DNA of 64,000 nucleotides from Melittangium boletus DSM 14713 (GTDB lineage: Bacteria > Myxococcota > Myxococcia > Myxococcales > Myxococcaceae), in the NCBI RefSeq assembly GCF_002305855.1, contig NZ_CP022163.1:7383765-7447764 (forward strand), given 5' to 3'. A program made the translations under genes and the position numbers. Each line of letters starts with the position of its first letter. The stretch's first letter is position 1. Shown one piece after another: positions 17,286-25,889 of the stretch. Below the pieces are notes generated by a model, which saw nothing but the letters and a program-made list of their open reading frames with translations, searched no databases and had not been told where the DNA came from.

Positions 17286-18053
17286 ATGAACAACACGGAA
17301 TCCGGGAGGAACAAGATGGAAAAGACCATGGAACGGGCGGGAAATTTCCTTCCCAGGGTGGATGAGTCGGCGGGTTCTCCCAACGCGGTGGACAATCGGG
17401 TGGTGTCGCTCACGGCGCCGGCTTCCATCGCGGCGGAGCAGTACCGCAGCCTGTACTACCGGCTGGAGCGCATGCGCGAGCTGCGCCCCCTCAAGGTGGT
17501 GGGCGTGACGTCGGCGATGCCCGGCGAGGGCAAGACGGTGACGACGGTGAACCTCGCCCTGGCCGCGGCCCGGGCGAACCCCGAGCGGCGCATCCTGCTC
17601 ATCGACGCGGACCTGCGCCGGGGCCAGGTGGCACAGGTGCTCGGCATCCGGGGCCGGCCGGGCCTGGCGGAACTGCTCAGCGGGGAGTGCGAGGTGCGCG
17701 ACCTGGTGCGCCGCTTCCACGCCACGCGCATGGCGGTCATCACCGCGGGCGCCACGCCCGAGGAGCCCACCCAGGCACTGGCGAGCGCCCGCATGAAGCA
17801 GTTCCTCAAGCTGGTGCGCGACCACTTCGACGAGGTCTACCTGGATCTGCCTCCGACGCTGCCCTTCGCGGATGCGTCCATCCTGGGCCACCAGGCGGAC
17901 GGACTGCTGATGGTGGTGCGGGCCAACCAGAGCCAGGCCAAGACGGTCAACCAGGCGGTGGAGCAGTTGGGGGGCGCACCGGTGATCGGCTGCGTGCTCA
18001 ACGGGGCGGAGTCGAGCGCCACCCCGTACCTCAAGGACTACTACCAGAAGTAA
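17286..18053 (+). CDS. exoD: ExoD: bacterial tyrosine (BY) kinase partner of ExoC
   Basis: 255 residues. Walker A SAMPGEGKT (residues 76-84), Walker A' LLIDADLRR (104-112) and Walker B VYLDLPP identify a BY kinase. Tyrosines cluster at the C-terminus (Tyr248, 252 and 253 in PYLKDYYQK), where these enzymes autophosphorylate. It is a stand-alone kinase domain that must be activated by the cytoplasmic end of ExoC. In M. xanthus the equivalent is BtkA. Ten bases separate it from exoC. Confidence 0.9.
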   Translation: MNNTESGRNKMEKTMERAGNFLPRVDESAGSPNAVDNRVVSLTAPASIAAEQYRSLYYRLERMRELRPLKVVGVTSAMPGEGKTVTTVNLALAAARANPERRILLIDADLRRGQVAQVLGIRGRPGLAELLSGECEVRDLVRRFHATRMAVITAGATPEEPTQALASARMKQFLKLVRDHFDEVYLDLPPTLPFADASILGHQADGLLMVVRANQSQAKTVNQAVEQLGGAPVIGCVLNGAESSATPYLKDYYQK

Positions 18054-18144
18054 GGCAGGTGGAATCCGGCCACGCGGGGACTGTGCCTCCGCGTGGCCGG
18101 CCGTGACGTTTGGACAGCATTGGCGTGGGCGACGGAGGAGCGAC

Positions 18145-19533
18145 GTGCTTCGGGTATTCCATCACTATTTCTCATCCAGGAAGCTGACCCTCTTTCTCAT
18201 CGAGGGCGCCGCGATCGCCCTGGCCTGCGTGCTCGGGGCCATGGCCTGTGCGCGGATGCTGGCGCCGGTGGATGCGGACCTGGCCCTGGCCGGTTCGTCG
18301 GCCACGGGGATGCTGCTGCTGGGGGCCACCTTCGTCCCCACGTTCCAGTTCTCCCTGTACCTCATGGATTTGTATGACCTGCGGGTGGCGGCCGAGGATC
18401 GCGGCCGGGGCTCGCGGTTGCTGAAGGCCGCCGGGGTGACGACGGCGCTGGTGGGCGTGCTGATGTTGGTGGCACCCGCGGTGCTCCCCATCCACCTGCC
18501 CCCCGGGGCCCTGTTGGGCGGCGCGGTGGGCGCGCTGGCGGGCACCCTGGCCGTGCGCTACGCGCTGCGCGCCGTGGTGGGCACGCCCAGCCGGGTGCTC
18601 ATCGTGGGGGATGGACTCAAGGCCCGCGCGGCCGCCACCGCCATCGAGCAGGGCGGGGAGGACAGCTTCCAGGTGGTGGCCCTGGTGGATCCCCGCCGGT
18701 TGCGCGCGGGTGCCACCGAGCCCGAGCCCATCAACGTGACGGCCGCGCGGCTCAAGGCGGACTTCGTGGTGCAGGCCGCGGACGACATGCGCGGCGCCCA
18801 TTGGATGGACGAGCTCTTGCGCTGCCGGCTGGACGGGCGCGGCGTGTACGAGGCCGCCGGCTTCTGCGAGCGCGTGCTGCGCCGGATTCCCGTGACGCAC
18901 CTGCGCACCAGCGACTTCGCCTTCGCCGAGGAGCTGAACGTCTCGGGCGCGCGGCGGGCCGCCAAGCGCGTGTTCGACATCCTCGTGGCTTCCTCGCTGC
19001 TCCTGTGCGCGGCGCCCTTCCTGCTCCTCGTGATGGCCGCCATCAAGCTGGACTCCAAGGGGCCCATCTTCTACCGGCAGGAGCGCACGGGGCTCAATGG
19101 CAAGTCCTACTGGCTGTGGAAGTTCCGCAGCATGCGCACGGACGCGGAGAAGAACGGCGCGGTGTGGGCGCGCTCCAACGATGATCGCGTCACCCGCGTG
19201 GGCCGCTTCATCCGCAAGACGCGCATCGATGAGATTCCCCAGGTGCTCAACATCCTCACGGGCGACATGAGCTTCGTGGGACCGCGGCCCGAGCGCCCGG
19301 TGTTCATCGAGCAACTCAAGCAGCAGATCCCCTTCTACGCGCTGCGCGAGGCCGTCAAGCCGGGCCTCACCGGGTGGGCGCAGATCCGCTACCCCTATGG
19401 GGCCTCGGTGGAGGACGCGCGCAACAAGCTGGAGTTCGATCTGTATTACGTGAAGAACGGCTCGCTTTTCCTGGACATGAGCATCATCTTCCACACCGTC
19501 CGGCACGTTCTGCTGGCGAGAGGTGCTCGGTAG
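18145..19533 (+). CDS. exoE: ExoE: polyisoprenyl-phosphate hexose-1-phosphate transferase
   Basis: 462 residues from a GTG behind GGAGGAG. Four to five N-terminal membrane helices, a Rossmann-like domain (VLIVGDGLKARAAATAI) and the C-terminal catalytic domain with KFRSMRTDAEKNG, RKTRIDEIPQVLNILTGDMS and VGPRPERP are the full WbaP-type architecture. It transfers the first sugar phosphate to undecaprenyl phosphate and so starts repeat-unit synthesis. The M. xanthus ExoE does this for spore-coat polysaccharide. A start at 18103 is also open. Confidence 0.92.
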   Translation: MLRVFHHYFSSRKLTLFLIEGAAIALACVLGAMACARMLAPVDADLALAGSSATGMLLLGATFVPTFQFSLYLMDLYDLRVAAEDRGRGSRLLKAAGVTTALVGVLMLVAPAVLPIHLPPGALLGGAVGALAGTLAVRYALRAVVGTPSRVLIVGDGLKARAAATAIEQGGEDSFQVVALVDPRRLRAGATEPEPINVTAARLKADFVVQAADDMRGAHWMDELLRCRLDGRGVYEAAGFCERVLRRIPVTHLRTSDFAFAEELNVSGARRAAKRVFDILVASSLLLCAAPFLLLVMAAIKLDSKGPIFYRQERTGLNGKSYWLWKFRSMRTDAEKNGAVWARSNDDRVTRVGRFIRKTRIDEIPQVLNILTGDMSFVGPRPERPVFIEQLKQQIPFYALREAVKPGLTGWAQIRYPYGASVEDARNKLEFDLYYVKNGSLFLDMSIIFHTVRHVLLARGAR

Positions 19534-19617
19534 GACAATCTGGAGTGTTGGGGTGGGGTCGCCGCCGGGGGGCCTGGCGGCGTGTTCGTTGGGACGGGCG
19601 TTGAAGGGGGTTGGGAC

Positions 19618-20691
19618 ATGATCGAGTCGGATTCGTTTCTCGACGAGACGTGGGACACGCGGGTGGAGTCGGGGCGCCAGCCGGGCGAGCACAACGGGCT
19701 GCGCCAGGAGCTGGAGGTCCGGCCCACGCGCATCGTGGCGCTGGGGGGCGGCACGGGACTGCCCATGGTGCTCAAGGGCCTGGCCCGGCGCGCGACGCCG
19801 AAGGTGGGCGAGCCGGGGTTGGACATCACCGCCGTGGTGGCCATGAGCGATGACGGGGGCTCGTCCGGCCGGTTGCGGCGCACGCGGGGCGTGTTGCCTC
19901 CCGGGGATGTGCGCAACTGCCTGGTGGCGCTCGCCGAGGGCAAGGGGCCGCTGAGCGAGGTGTTCCAGTACCGTTTCGCGGGCAAGAAGGGGCTCGCGGG
20001 CCACGCGGTGGGCAACCTGCTCATCGCCGCGCTCGCCGAGCTCAAGGGCGACTTCATGGAGGCGGTGCGCGTGTCGGGCACGCTCCTGGGCGCCAAGGGC
20101 AAGGTGCTGCCGAGCACCCTGGCGCCCGTGCAGCTCGTGGCGCGGATGGAGGACTCCACCGAGGTGGTGGGGGAGAGCAACATCTGCCGTGCTCGTGGCC
20201 GCATCCGCCGGGTGATGCTCAGCCCCTGTGCGCCGCCGCCCGTGGACGGGCTGCTCGAGTCCATCCGCACCGCCGACATGGTCGTCATCGGGCCGGGCTC
20301 GCTCTACTCGAGCGTCCTGCCCAACCTGCTGGTGGACGGCGTGGCCCAGGCCCTGCGCGAGACGCGGGCGCTCAAGGTCATGGTGGGCAACCTCATGACC
20401 CAGCCGGGAGAGACGGACGGCATGGACGGGGTGGATCACGTGCGCGCCGTCATCGAGCACGCGGGCCCGGTGCTCGACGCCGTGCTGCTCAACGGCACCC
20501 AGCCGTCCGAGGAGGCCGTGCGCCGCTACGCTCGCAAGGGCTCGGTGCCGGTGAAGACGGACCGGCGCGCCTTGATCGACCTGGGCGTCGTTCCCGTGGA
20601 AGCGGATCTGATCAAGGACGGGCCGCGTATCCGGCATGACAGCCGCAAGGTGACGCGCTGTCTGCTGAAGATGGCGCGCACCGGACTGTAG
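19618..20691 (+). CDS. exoF: ExoF: YvcK/CofD-like protein
   Basis: 357 residues. IVALGGGTGLPMVLKGL near residue 38, VVAMSDDGGSSGRLRR and LPPGDVRNCLVALAE are the YvcK (GlmR) signatures. VIGPGSLYSSVLPNLLV is the nucleotide-sugar binding loop. YvcK proteins bind UDP-sugars and steer carbon to cell-wall precursors. Inside the exo operon it may adjust UDP-GlcNAc or GalNAc supply for coat synthesis, which is inference. The ATG at 19618 suits the family length. Confidence 0.88.
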   Translation: MIESDSFLDETWDTRVESGRQPGEHNGLRQELEVRPTRIVALGGGTGLPMVLKGLARRATPKVGEPGLDITAVVAMSDDGGSSGRLRRTRGVLPPGDVRNCLVALAEGKGPLSEVFQYRFAGKKGLAGHAVGNLLIAALAELKGDFMEAVRVSGTLLGAKGKVLPSTLAPVQLVARMEDSTEVVGESNICRARGRIRRVMLSPCAPPPVDGLLESIRTADMVVIGPGSLYSSVLPNLLVDGVAQALRETRALKVMVGNLMTQPGETDGMDGVDHVRAVIEHAGPVLDAVLLNGTQPSEEAVRRYARKGSVPVKTDRRALIDLGVVPVEADLIKDGPRIRHDSRKVTRCLLKMARTGL

Positions 20692-20782
20692 ACCCGAGCG
20701 GCTTGTGAGCCGCCAGGGCCGTTACCAACTTGCGCCGTGTGCGGGTCCCTCGGGACCCGTGGCGTCAGGAGTCGGACATCCC

Positions 20783-21901
20783 ATGGAAGCCAGACAGCTC
20801 TCCCCCGCGCCTCGTGTTGTCGAGGTGACGGATCGAAGCACCTTCATGGCCTTGGAGCCGGAGTGGAATGCCCTCGTGGAGGCCACGGCCGACGAGCCCT
20901 TCTACCGGCATGAGTTCTTCCGCATCTGGGTGGATGATTTCGCCCCCGAGGCCCGGTTGCGCGTGCTGACGCTGCGCGACGCGGAGGGGCGGCTGAGCGC
21001 GGTGCTGCCGCTGATGGCCGAGCGGACCTCGCTGTATGGCGTCCCCGTGCGCCAGCTCGCCGCCACGGCCAACCCGCACTCGTGCCGTTTCGATCTGATC
21101 GCCCGCGAGCCGGAGGAGGCCTCGGCCGTGTTCCTCTCGCACCTGCGGGCGGACAAGAGCTGGGACCTGCTCAAGCTCACCGACGTGCCCGAGGGCGGCG
21201 CGGGCTGGAGCCTGTACACCGCGGCCCAGGGCGCGGGCCTTCCCGTGGGGACATGGGAATCCCTCCAGTCGCCCTACATCCCGCTGGCGGCCTCGTGGGA
21301 GGCCTTCCAGGCGGGCCTGCCGTCCAAGTTCAAGGCCAACTGCCGCCGCCGCCGCCGCAAGCTGGAGGAGAAGGGCCAGGTGACGGTGGAGCGCGTGGAG
21401 GGCGGGCTCGAGCTGGAGGCGAAGCTGGAGGAAGGCTTCGCGCTGGAGGCGAGCGGCTGGAAGGGCCAGCGGGGCACGGCCATGTCCCAGGACGCGCGCA
21501 CGCGGGGCTTCTATTCGGAGCTGGCGCGCGACGCGGCGTACAAGGGTCGGCTGGCGCTCTACTACCTGCGGCTGGACGGGCGCGCGGTGGCCTTCCAGTA
21601 CGCGCTCGAGTACGGCGGGCGCTACTTCCTGCTCAAGCCCGGCTACGACGAGTCCCTGGGGGATTGCAGCCCGGGTCAGCTCCTCATGGAAGACGTGCTG
21701 CGCGACTGCATGGGGCGCGGCCTGCGCGAGTTCGACTTCCTGGGGCCGGACATGGTGTGGAAGCGCGACTGGACGGACAAGGTGCGCCGCCACACTTGGC
21801 TCTACGTCTTCAATGACACGACATTCGGACGCGCGTTGTGCGCGGCCAAGTTCCGCTGGGCCCCGGCGGCCCGGGAGGTGATGGCGCGATGGAAACGGTG
21901 A
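20783..21901 (+). CDS. exoG: ExoG: GNAT-family N-acyltransferase (CelD/BcsL-like)
   Basis: 372 residues. The second half is the acyltransferase-6 (GNAT) domain: SKFKANCRRRRRKLEEKG, LEEGFALEASGWKGQRGTAM, GRAVAFQYALEYGGRYFLLK and YDESLGDCSPGQLLMEDVL. Such enzymes acylate an amino sugar. It belongs with the next gene, an aminotransferase, and with exoI, a second acyltransferase, for making a modified amino sugar in the coat polymer. The end overlaps the start of exoH. Confidence 0.88.
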   Translation: MEARQLSPAPRVVEVTDRSTFMALEPEWNALVEATADEPFYRHEFFRIWVDDFAPEARLRVLTLRDAEGRLSAVLPLMAERTSLYGVPVRQLAATANPHSCRFDLIAREPEEASAVFLSHLRADKSWDLLKLTDVPEGGAGWSLYTAAQGAGLPVGTWESLQSPYIPLAASWEAFQAGLPSKFKANCRRRRRKLEEKGQVTVERVEGGLELEAKLEEGFALEASGWKGQRGTAMSQDARTRGFYSELARDAAYKGRLALYYLRLDGRAVAFQYALEYGGRYFLLKPGYDESLGDCSPGQLLMEDVLRDCMGRGLREFDFLGPDMVWKRDWTDKVRRHTWLYVFNDTTFGRALCAAKFRWAPAAREVMARWKR

Positions 21902-23064
21902 TGCGTGACAAGTTGTTCGTCCCCGCTCTGCCCACGTTGTGGCCGGGAATGCTCCTGCACCGGGGGCCGCCCAGTGGCTTCATGCCGTTCAGCGCCTCCA
22001 ACGTGCGCTACTTCTACTTCGCCCGGAACGCCATCTGGACGACGGTGAAGATGCTGGGGTTGGACTCGGGCGAGGTGCTGATGCCCGCCTACCACCACGG
22101 CGTGGAAGTCGAGGCCGTGGTGGACGCGGGTGCCACGCCGCGCTTCTACCGCGTGGGCGGCCGCTGGGACGTGGACCTGGAGGACGTGGAGAAGAAGATC
22201 GGTCCGAAGACCCGGGCCCTCTACCTCATCCACTACGCGGGCTTTCCCGGCCCCGTCGAGGAGATGCGCCGCATCGCCGACAAGCACGGCCTGCCACTCA
22301 TCGAGGACTGCGCCCTGTCGCTCTTGAGCGCGGACGGCCCCGTCCCGCTGGGGACCACCGGCGACATCGGCATCTTCTGCCTCTACAAGACGCTGCCCAT
22401 GCCGCACGGCGGGGCGCTCACCGTCAACGGCCCCCGGCAGTACAGCCTGCCCGAGCCGCCCCTGCCTCCGTCCTCGTCCACGTTCAGCCACACCGTGTCC
22501 TCGCTCCTGCAGAACCTGGAGCTGCGAGGGGGCTCGATCGGCCGGGGCGTGCGTGGCCTGGTGCGTGGCCTGGGCAAGGGCGCGGTGAAGGCCGCGGACA
22601 TCGAGCGCGTGGCCACGGGCACGCAGCACTTCGACCGGCGGCACGTGGACCTGGGCATGAGCCCGTTCGCCCACCGCATCGCCCAGGCGCAGGACCTGGA
22701 GGGCGTGGTCGAGCGGCGCCGGCGCAACTACTTCTTCCTGCTCGGCAGGCTGCGCGACGTGTCCTCGCCGCTCTTCAACCAGCTGCCCGCGGGCGTGTGC
22801 CCGCTCTTCTACCCCTTGGTGGTGGACAACAAGGAAGAAGTGCTCGAGCGGCTGCGGGCGCGGGGCATCGAGGCCATCGACTTCTGGAAGCACTTCCACC
22901 CCGCGTGTGACGCGTCCGCCTTCCCGGAGGTGGCGCGGTCGCGGCGCACCATCGTGGAGGTGCCGTGCCACCAGGATCTGACGCCCGAGGTCATGGCCGA
23001 GGTGGCCACCGTGGTGCGCGGCGCGCTGACGCGCGAGCCGCGAAATCAGAAGCACGCGGGTTGA
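21889..23064 (+). CDS. exoH: ExoH: DegT/DnrJ/EryC1-type sugar aminotransferase
   Basis: 391 residues of a fold-type I PLP enzyme. VLMPAYHHGVEVEAVVDAGA is the substrate loop, LYLIHYAGFPG and PLIEDCALSLL hold the PLP-facing Asp, and Lys167 in FCLYKTLPMPHGG should carry the cofactor. It would aminate a keto sugar for ExoG/ExoI to acylate. Starts at 21889 (good upstream GGGAGGTG, overlapping exoG) and 21901 (TGATG junction) are both possible; I chose the first. Confidence 0.87.
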   Translation: METVMRDKLFVPALPTLWPGMLLHRGPPSGFMPFSASNVRYFYFARNAIWTTVKMLGLDSGEVLMPAYHHGVEVEAVVDAGATPRFYRVGGRWDVDLEDVEKKIGPKTRALYLIHYAGFPGPVEEMRRIADKHGLPLIEDCALSLLSADGPVPLGTTGDIGIFCLYKTLPMPHGGALTVNGPRQYSLPEPPLPPSSSTFSHTVSSLLQNLELRGGSIGRGVRGLVRGLGKGAVKAADIERVATGTQHFDRRHVDLGMSPFAHRIAQAQDLEGVVERRRRNYFFLLGRLRDVSSPLFNQLPAGVCPLFYPLVVDNKEEVLERLRARGIEAIDFWKHFHPACDASAFPEVARSRRTIVEVPCHQDLTPEVMAEVATVVRGALTREPRNQKHAG

Positions 23065-23102
23065 GGCTCCCTCTTCCCCTTTCAAGACATGAGGTCGACA
23101 CC

Positions 23103-24314
23103 GTGATTCGCGAAGCGGAATTGACTCGGACGCCCAGCCCCTCGCGTTGGCTCGAGGTGAGCACCGTGAGGGAACTGTCCCAACTCGCGCGCCTGCGCGG
23201 CGAGTGGAACGCGCTGTTGGACGACAGCCGGGCGGGGCCCTTCAACGCGTGGGAATGGCTCTACCCGTGGTGCCGGCGCATCGGGTCCGACCGCCAGCCT
23301 TTCGTGATGCTGGCGCGCGATCGCGGCGGCTCGTTGACGGGGCTGCTGCCCCTGGGCTTCGAGCACCACTGGGTGTTGGGCCGGACCATCCGGCGGCTGG
23401 CCTTCCTGGGCGAGACGCACGTGGGGAGCGACTACCTGGACGTGGTGGCTCGGCGTGGCCGCGAGGAGGAGGTGGCACGCACCTTCGCCCGGGCTCTGTG
23501 GGAGTTGAGGGATCAGTGGGACGTGCTGGACCTGACGGACCTGCGCGAGGACTCGGTGACGGTGCGGGTGCTGCGCGAGACCTTCGAGGAGCGGCGCGTG
23601 GCCACGCGGCTGACCGAGCGCTACGTGTGCCCCTACGAGACGCTGGCCCAGGGCGAGTCTTTCGACGATTTCCTCAAGCGCACGAGCCGGAGGGACAACT
23701 ACCTGCGCCGCAAGAAGTGGCTGGAGAAGCAGGAGGGCTACCGCATCGAGAAGACGGAGGCGCCGGGTGCGCTGGCCGCGCCCCTGACGGACTTCTTCCG
23801 GCTGCACGCGTCGCGGTGGGAGTCGGATGGGGGCTCGCAGGGCATTCGCGGCCGGGGCGTCGAGGCGTTCCACCGGGATGCCACGCAACTGCTCGCCGAG
23901 CGGGGGCGGCTGCGTTTCTACACGATGAAGGTGGGCGGCCAGGCGGTGGCCTCGGTGTACGGCATCGTCCACGGTGACACGTTCATCTACTTCCAATCCG
24001 GCTATGACCCGGCCTGGCGCAACCGCAGCGTGGGGCTGGTGCTCGTGGGAGAAACGTTCCGAGACGCGCTCGAGGCCGGGCTCACCGAGTACGACTTCCT
24101 GCGGGGGACGGAGTCCTACAAGTCCGACTGGACCACGAAGCGGCGGCACACCGTGTCCCTGCGGGTGCTCTCGCCCGGCGGGGATGGGGAGTGGTTCGTC
24201 CGGAGGGAGGAGGGGATGCGCCAGGTGCGCGAGGTGGCCAAGCGCCTGCTTCCTCAGGACGCGGTGGAGCGCGTGCGCCGGTTGCGGCGCCGGCTGTCCG
24301 CGGTCCGGGGGTAG
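23103..24314 (+). CDS. exoI: ExoI: second GNAT-family N-acyltransferase
   Basis: 403 residues from a GTG. It has the same layout as ExoG: RLRGEWNALLDDSRAGPFNA at the start, then SRRDNYLRRKKWLEKQEGY, GQAVASVYGIVHGDTFIYFQ, YDPAWRNRSVGLVLVGETF and the final YDFLRGTESYKSDW. It probably acylates the sugar amine made by ExoH. M. xanthus exoI is also the last of the nine exo genes. The start is uncertain because no ATG lies at the family-expected place; the GTG at 23103 has GAGG upstream. Confidence 0.86.
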   Translation: MIREAELTRTPSPSRWLEVSTVRELSQLARLRGEWNALLDDSRAGPFNAWEWLYPWCRRIGSDRQPFVMLARDRGGSLTGLLPLGFEHHWVLGRTIRRLAFLGETHVGSDYLDVVARRGREEEVARTFARALWELRDQWDVLDLTDLREDSVTVRVLRETFEERRVATRLTERYVCPYETLAQGESFDDFLKRTSRRDNYLRRKKWLEKQEGYRIEKTEAPGALAAPLTDFFRLHASRWESDGGSQGIRGRGVEAFHRDATQLLAERGRLRFYTMKVGGQAVASVYGIVHGDTFIYFQSGYDPAWRNRSVGLVLVGETFRDALEAGLTEYDFLRGTESYKSDWTTKRRHTVSLRVLSPGGDGEWFVRREEGMRQVREVAKRLLPQDAVERVRRLRRRLSAVRG

Positions 24315-24324
24315 TCTTCCCACG

Positions 24325-24945
24325 ATGAATGAGAAAGTCATGGCGGTGCTCGACGCCTATCACGAGCGCATGCGCGAAGAAGACGGACGCCGGCAGGAGG
24401 CGCCGCGAACGGGCGGCCCCGCGGATTGGCGCGATCAAGTCCTGCTCGCCGTCGGACCGGACACGGGCAAGCTGCTCAACATCCTCGCGCGGAGCTTGCG
24501 CGCACCCAACATGCTGGAGATCGGCACGTCCTACGGCTACTCCGGGATATGGCTGGCGGAAGCCGCGCAGGCGACAGGCGGTCGACTGACCACCCTGGAG
24601 TTACAGGACTACAAAACGGCCTATGCGCGCGAGATGGCGGAGAAGGCGGGTCTGGCCGACCGCATCGACTTCAAGGTGGGCGACGCGCTTCAGCTGATCG
24701 CCGAGCTGCCGTCTGGAATCGACTTCGTGCTCCTCGATCTCTGGAAGGACCTCTACGAGCCGTGCCTCGAGGCCTTCTATCCCAAGCTCAATCCAGGAGC
24801 GATCATCGTCGCCGACAACATGCTCCGGCCCGGCGGCGAAGAGGTGAAACGCTATGGCAGGGCCGTGCGCGCGAAGCCCGGAATGACCAGCATCCTGCTC
24901 CCCGTGGGCAGTGGCTTGGAGATCAGCCGGTTCGAGCCGGCCTGA
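24325..24945 (+). CDS. Class I SAM-dependent O-methyltransferase
   Basis: 206 residues. NMLEIGTSYGYSGIWLAEAA is the SAM-binding motif I and LTTLELQDYKTAYAREMAEKAG motif II. DFVLLDLWKDLYEPCLEAF and IIVADNMLRPGG match the catechol-O-methyltransferase-like family (COG4122). It follows exoI by 10 bases on the same strand, so it may be cotranscribed with the exo genes and could methylate the coat sugar, or may be independent. Family members more often act on small phenolics or caffeoyl-CoA. Confidence 0.83.
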   Translation: MNEKVMAVLDAYHERMREEDGRRQEAPRTGGPADWRDQVLLAVGPDTGKLLNILARSLRAPNMLEIGTSYGYSGIWLAEAAQATGGRLTTLELQDYKTAYAREMAEKAGLADRIDFKVGDALQLIAELPSGIDFVLLDLWKDLYEPCLEAFYPKLNPGAIIVADNMLRPGGEEVKRYGRAVRAKPGMTSILLPVGSGLEISRFEPA

Positions 24946-25040
24946 TCGCTTTTCCATGGGACAGGGGAGCCAGGCCGAGAGCACATGACTCGGCGCCAAC
25001 TCCAGGCTGGGGGGAGAGGGTGGGGTGTGATGCGGCCCGT

Positions 25041-25133
25041 GTGGTAGCGTCGCCTCCCATCCTGGCCCGGATCCTGGGGTGGATCCTGTTGCCGCTGACG
25101 CTATGGCTTTTCGGGGGGTTGCTGCGCGGGTAG
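25041..25133 (+). CDS. Possible 30-residue membrane peptide
   Basis: A short GTG-started frame encodes a peptide whose main part, PILARILGWILLPLTLWLFG, is one convincing membrane helix with a basic end. It sits between the methyltransferase and the convergent PPOX gene. GGTGTGATG precedes the start, not a clear ribosome site. It may be chance. Confidence 0.25.
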   Translation: MVASPPILARILGWILLPLTLWLFGGLLRG

Positions 25134-25137
25134 CGAG

Positions 25138-25794
25138 TCATTGCCCCGCACGAGTCTTCGGGAGATAGGCGGGGGGAGGGATGCCCTCGCGCAACTCCGG
25201 TGCGTTCTCGGGTGGACGCGCCACGAGCTGGAGCGGAAGCACTCCCGCCCAGCAGTCCAACGCCAGGTCTTCCGTGTCGTCGCGAGGAGGCCCGGTGCGC
25301 ACCTTCGCCGAGGTCTCCACCAACGGCAGCCGGAGCACGGACGTCGCCTTCATCTCCTGCGCATTCGGAGGACGTACCTCGGCCCAGCGCCCGTGTAGGA
25401 GGTGATCCGTGATCGCCTCCAACGCCCGGGTCTTCTCCGCCTCGTCCGTCACCAGCACCGCCGTGCCCAGCACCACCACGGAGCGGTAGTTCACACTGTG
25501 GTGGAAGGCGGAGCGAGCCAGGACGAGCCCGTCCAGCAGGGTCACCGTGACGCACACGGGCACGCCCAGGGCGAGCTGCCGGGCGAGCCGGCTCACCGAG
25601 GCGCCGTGGAGATACAGGTCGCGCTCGACACGCCCGTACACCATGGGAAGGACGTATGGCTGGCCGTCCACCGCCACCCCGACATGGGCGACGATCCCCT
25701 CGTCGAGGATGGAATGGACGACGGCCTCCTCGTAGGAGGCGCGCTGCGGGAGGCGGCGGAGGGTGCTGCGTTCACTCGGAGGGGGGGTGGTCAT
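25138..25794 (-). CDS. Pyridoxamine 5'-phosphate oxidase-family (flavin-binding split barrel) protein
   Basis: 218 residues. The split-barrel core is seen in ILDEGIVAHVGVAVDGQPYVLPMVYGRV, with LYLHGASVSRLARQL and GLVLARSAFHHSVNYRSVVV following. This matches the PPOX-related FMN/F420/heme-binding group often called NimA-like. The true PdxH substrate residues cannot be confirmed. It is divergent from a MocR regulator with an inverted-repeat operator between, so PLP- or aminotransfer-linked control is likely. Starts at 25824 and 25794 are possible; the second clears the repeat. Confidence 0.83.
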   Translation of the reverse strand: MTTPPPSERSTLRRLPQRASYEEAVVHSILDEGIVAHVGVAVDGQPYVLPMVYGRVERDLYLHGASVSRLARQLALGVPVCVTVTLLDGLVLARSAFHHSVNYRSVVVLGTAVLVTDEAEKTRALEAITDHLLHGRWAEVRPPNAQEMKATSVLRLPLVETSAKVRTGPPRDDTEDLALDCWAGVLPLQLVARPPENAPELREGIPPPAYLPKTRAGQ

Positions 25795-25812
25795 GCGCCT
25801 CTTCATGCTCCC

Positions 25813-25863
25813 GGACTGGTCCATCCAACAGGCCCAGTTCCGACAAATCAGATGGACCAGTCC
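25813..25863. promoter_or_regulatory. Perfect 13-bp inverted repeat, probable MocR operator
   Basis: GGACTGGTCCATC (25813-25825) and its exact reverse complement (25851-25863) flank 25 bases between the divergent PPOX and MocR genes. CTGGTCC-type half sites are familiar for MocR/PdxR-group regulators, so this is a good candidate for the regulator's own site controlling both genes. Confidence 0.7.
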
Positions 25864-25889
25864 CCGCCACCCGAGGCAGGCTCCCTCTC

